The position numbers and the translations under genes are program-made. The notes under the pieces were generated by a model that saw only the letters and a program-made list of their open reading frames with translations, was not told the DNA's origin and did no database searches. Of a DNA stretch of 64,000 nucleotides, positions 62,623 through 64,000 are shown one piece after another (the stretch's first letter is position 1; every line of letters begins with the position of its first letter). This DNA comes from Burkholderia catarinensis. GTDB lineage: Bacteria > Pseudomonadota > Gammaproteobacteria > Burkholderiales > Burkholderiaceae. The stretch spans positions 124,001-188,000 of the forward strand of contig NZ_MDEQ02000014.1 of the NCBI RefSeq assembly GCF_001883705.2, given 5' to 3'.

Positions 62623-64000
62623 ATGGACGGGAATCCGTTTCTGAAGATACAGGGCCTGGGCCGGGCACTGATGCTGCCGATCGCGGTATTGCCGGTCGCC
62701 GGCATCCTGCTGCGACTCGGCCAGCCGGACGTGTTCAACATCAAGATGATCGCCGACGCCGGCGGTGCGATCTTCGACAACCTGCCGCTGCTGTTCGCGA
62801 TCGGCGTGGCGGTCGGCTTCGCGAAGGACAACAACGGCGTGGCGGCGCTCGCGGGCGCGATCGGCTACCTGATCGAAACCGCGATCATGAAGGACATCGA
62901 TCCCAAGCTGAACATGGGCGTGCTGTCCGGGATCATCGCGGGCGTGGTGGCGGGCTTGCTGTACAACCGCTACAAGGACATCAAGCTGCCCGACTACCTC
63001 GCGTTCTTCGGCGGCAAACGGTTCGTGCCGATCATCACGGGGCTGGTCTGCGTGATACTCGGCATCGCGTTCGGGTACGTGTGGCAGCCGGTCCAGCATG
63101 CGATCGATGCGGCCGGCCAGTGGCTGACGACGGCGGGCGCGATCGGCGCGTTCGTGTTCGGCTTCCTGAACCGCCTGCTGCTCGTTACGGGCCTGCACCA
63201 CATCATCAACTCGCTCGCGTGGTTCGTGTTCGGCAACTTCACGCCGCCCGCCGGCGGCGAGATCGTGCACGGCGACCTGCACCGCTTCTTCGCGGGCGAC
63301 TCGACCGCGGGCACCTTCATGGCCGGCTTCTTCCCGATCATGATGTTCGGCCTGCCGGCCGCGTGTCTCGCGATGCTGCACGAAGCGCCGAAGGAGCGCC
63401 GCGCGATGGTCGGCGGCCTGCTGCTCTCGATGGCGCTCACGTCGTTCCTGACCGGCGTGACCGAGCCGATCGAATTCAGCTTCATGTTCCTCGCGCCGGT
63501 GCTGTACGTGATCCACGCGGTGCTGACGGGGCTGTCGCTCGCGATCTGCCAGCTCGTCGGCGTGAAGCTCGGCTTCACGTTCTCGGCCGGCGCGATCGAC
63601 TACGTGCTGAACTACGGGCTGTCGACGAAGGGCTGGATCGCGATTCCGCTCGGCATCGCGTACGGCGTCGCGTACTACGGGCTGTTCCGCTTCTTCATCC
63701 GCAAGTTCAACATGGCGACGCCGGGCCGCGAGCCGGCCTCGGCCGATGCGGCGGCCGAGTCGTACGCGTCGGGCGGCTTCGTCGCACCGGCGGCGGGCGC
63801 AGCCGCTGCCGCGCCGCGTGCGCAACGCTATATCGCCGCGCTCGGCGGTGCGGGCAACCTGTCGGTCGTCGACGCATGCACGACGCGCCTGCGCCTGACC
63901 GTCGTCGATCCGGAGAAGGTATCGGAGCCTGAACTGAAGTCGATCGGCGCGCGCGGCGTGCTCAAGCGCGGCGGCAACAGCGTGCAGGTGATCATCGGGC
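62623..64000 (+). CDS. nagE: PTS N-acetylglucosamine-specific EIICB, 3'-truncated
   Basis: The frame opens at ATG 62623 (GGAGG at 62613-62617) and runs off the window after 459 codons. Residues 1-~365 form the EIIC channel (LGRALMLPIAVLPVAGILLRLG, GLHHIINSLAWFVFG, TGVTEPIEFSFMFLAP); an Ala-rich linker leads to EIIB with phospho-Cys in VVDACTTRLRLTV. No EIIA appears before the edge, which fits the EIIA encoded in nagF. It imports GlcNAc as GlcNAc-6-P for NagA. Confidence 0.95.
   Translation, partial: MDGNPFLKIQGLGRALMLPIAVLPVAGILLRLGQPDVFNIKMIADAGGAIFDNLPLLFAIGVAVGFAKDNNGVAALAGAIGYLIETAIMKDIDPKLNMGVLSGIIAGVVAGLLYNRYKDIKLPDYLAFFGGKRFVPIITGLVCVILGIAFGYVWQPVQHAIDAAGQWLTTAGAIGAFVFGFLNRLLLVTGLHHIINSLAWFVFGNFTPPAGGEIVHGDLHRFFAGDSTAGTFMAGFFPIMMFGLPAACLAMLHEAPKERRAMVGGLLLSMALTSFLTGVTEPIEFSFMFLAPVLYVIHAVLTGLSLAICQLVGVKLGFTFSAGAIDYVLNYGLSTKGWIAIPLGIAYGVAYYGLFRFFIRKFNMATPGREPASADAAAESYASGGFVAPAAGAAAAAPRAQRYIAALGGAGNLSVVDACTTRLRLTVVDPEKVSEPELKSIGARGVLKRGGNSVQVIIG

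Overview
The window is GC-rich, densely coding DNA. Gene content and order (gshA-gshB next to a mannose-type EIIA, HPr and ptsI; a large aa3 cytochrome oxidase operon; dctABD; a GlcNAc PTS cluster; an imuA-imuB-dnaE2 cassette) and the protein sequences point to a beta-proteobacterium of the genus Burkholderia, most likely the B. cepacia complex, main chromosome. That assignment rests on recognition of families and gene order, not on a search. No rRNA, tRNA, CRISPR or prophage was seen. The only mobile DNA recognised is one 285-bp non-coding inverted-repeat element.

Layout. 1-5340: beta-oxidation-type operon (5'-truncated enoyl-CoA hydratase/3-hydroxyacyl-CoA dehydrogenase, two unlike acyl-CoA dehydrogenases, class III CoA-transferase). 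5341-12962: carboxylate uptake: DUF485-actP (acetate/monocarboxylates), dctA (C4-dicarboxylates) and its two-component regulators dctB-dctD. A sigma-54-type promoter precedes dctA and DctD is a sigma-54 activator, so the circuit is self-consistent. A conserved hairpin abutting a Shine-Dalgarno sequence occurs twice before DUF485-actP and once before dctA. 13057-17146: thioredoxin-like protein, lipoprotein, comM and ubiK, with a DnaA-box palindrome and an 18-bp tandem repeat in the gaps. 17147-19034: glnK-amtB behind a sigma-54/NtrC-type control region. 19278-24591: glutathione synthesis, then the general PTS (EIIA, HPr, EI). 24657-32509: housekeeping genes (MoeB/ThiF-like, ctpA, gpmA, rhodanese-grxC-secB-gpsA, macrodomain protein, trmL, comF).

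32591-44201: a BioC-like methyltransferase, then the cytochrome c oxidase operon: DUF2244, ctaC (fused to cytochrome c and to an OmpA-like domain), ctaD, a 46-residue membrane protein, ctaG, DUF2970 and ctaE. After a terminator and a small minus-strand membrane gene come the assembly genes SURF1, an SCO-like protein, ctaA/cox15, ctaB and SCO1. 44342-51087: YciI-like protein, a chemoreceptor with a FliA-type promoter, an orphan MetQ-type binding protein, a four-cysteine secreted protein and a TrpXYZ-like ABC transporter. 51307-56692: LexA box and the imuA-imuB-dnaE2 mutagenesis cassette. 56911-64000: nag regulon (GntR regulator with a perfect operator over its own promoter, nagA, SIS-type NagB-II deaminase, EIIA-HPr-EI fusion, nagE truncated at the window end).

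The strongest candidates for something not routinely annotated are the hairpin/SD element shared by the carboxylate transporter genes, together with the dctA leader (short ORF plus a 13-bp stem), and the inverted-repeat element inserted exactly at the dctB stop codon. Start codons were chosen from ribosome-binding sites and family N-termini where possible. Many remain alternatives and are marked so.
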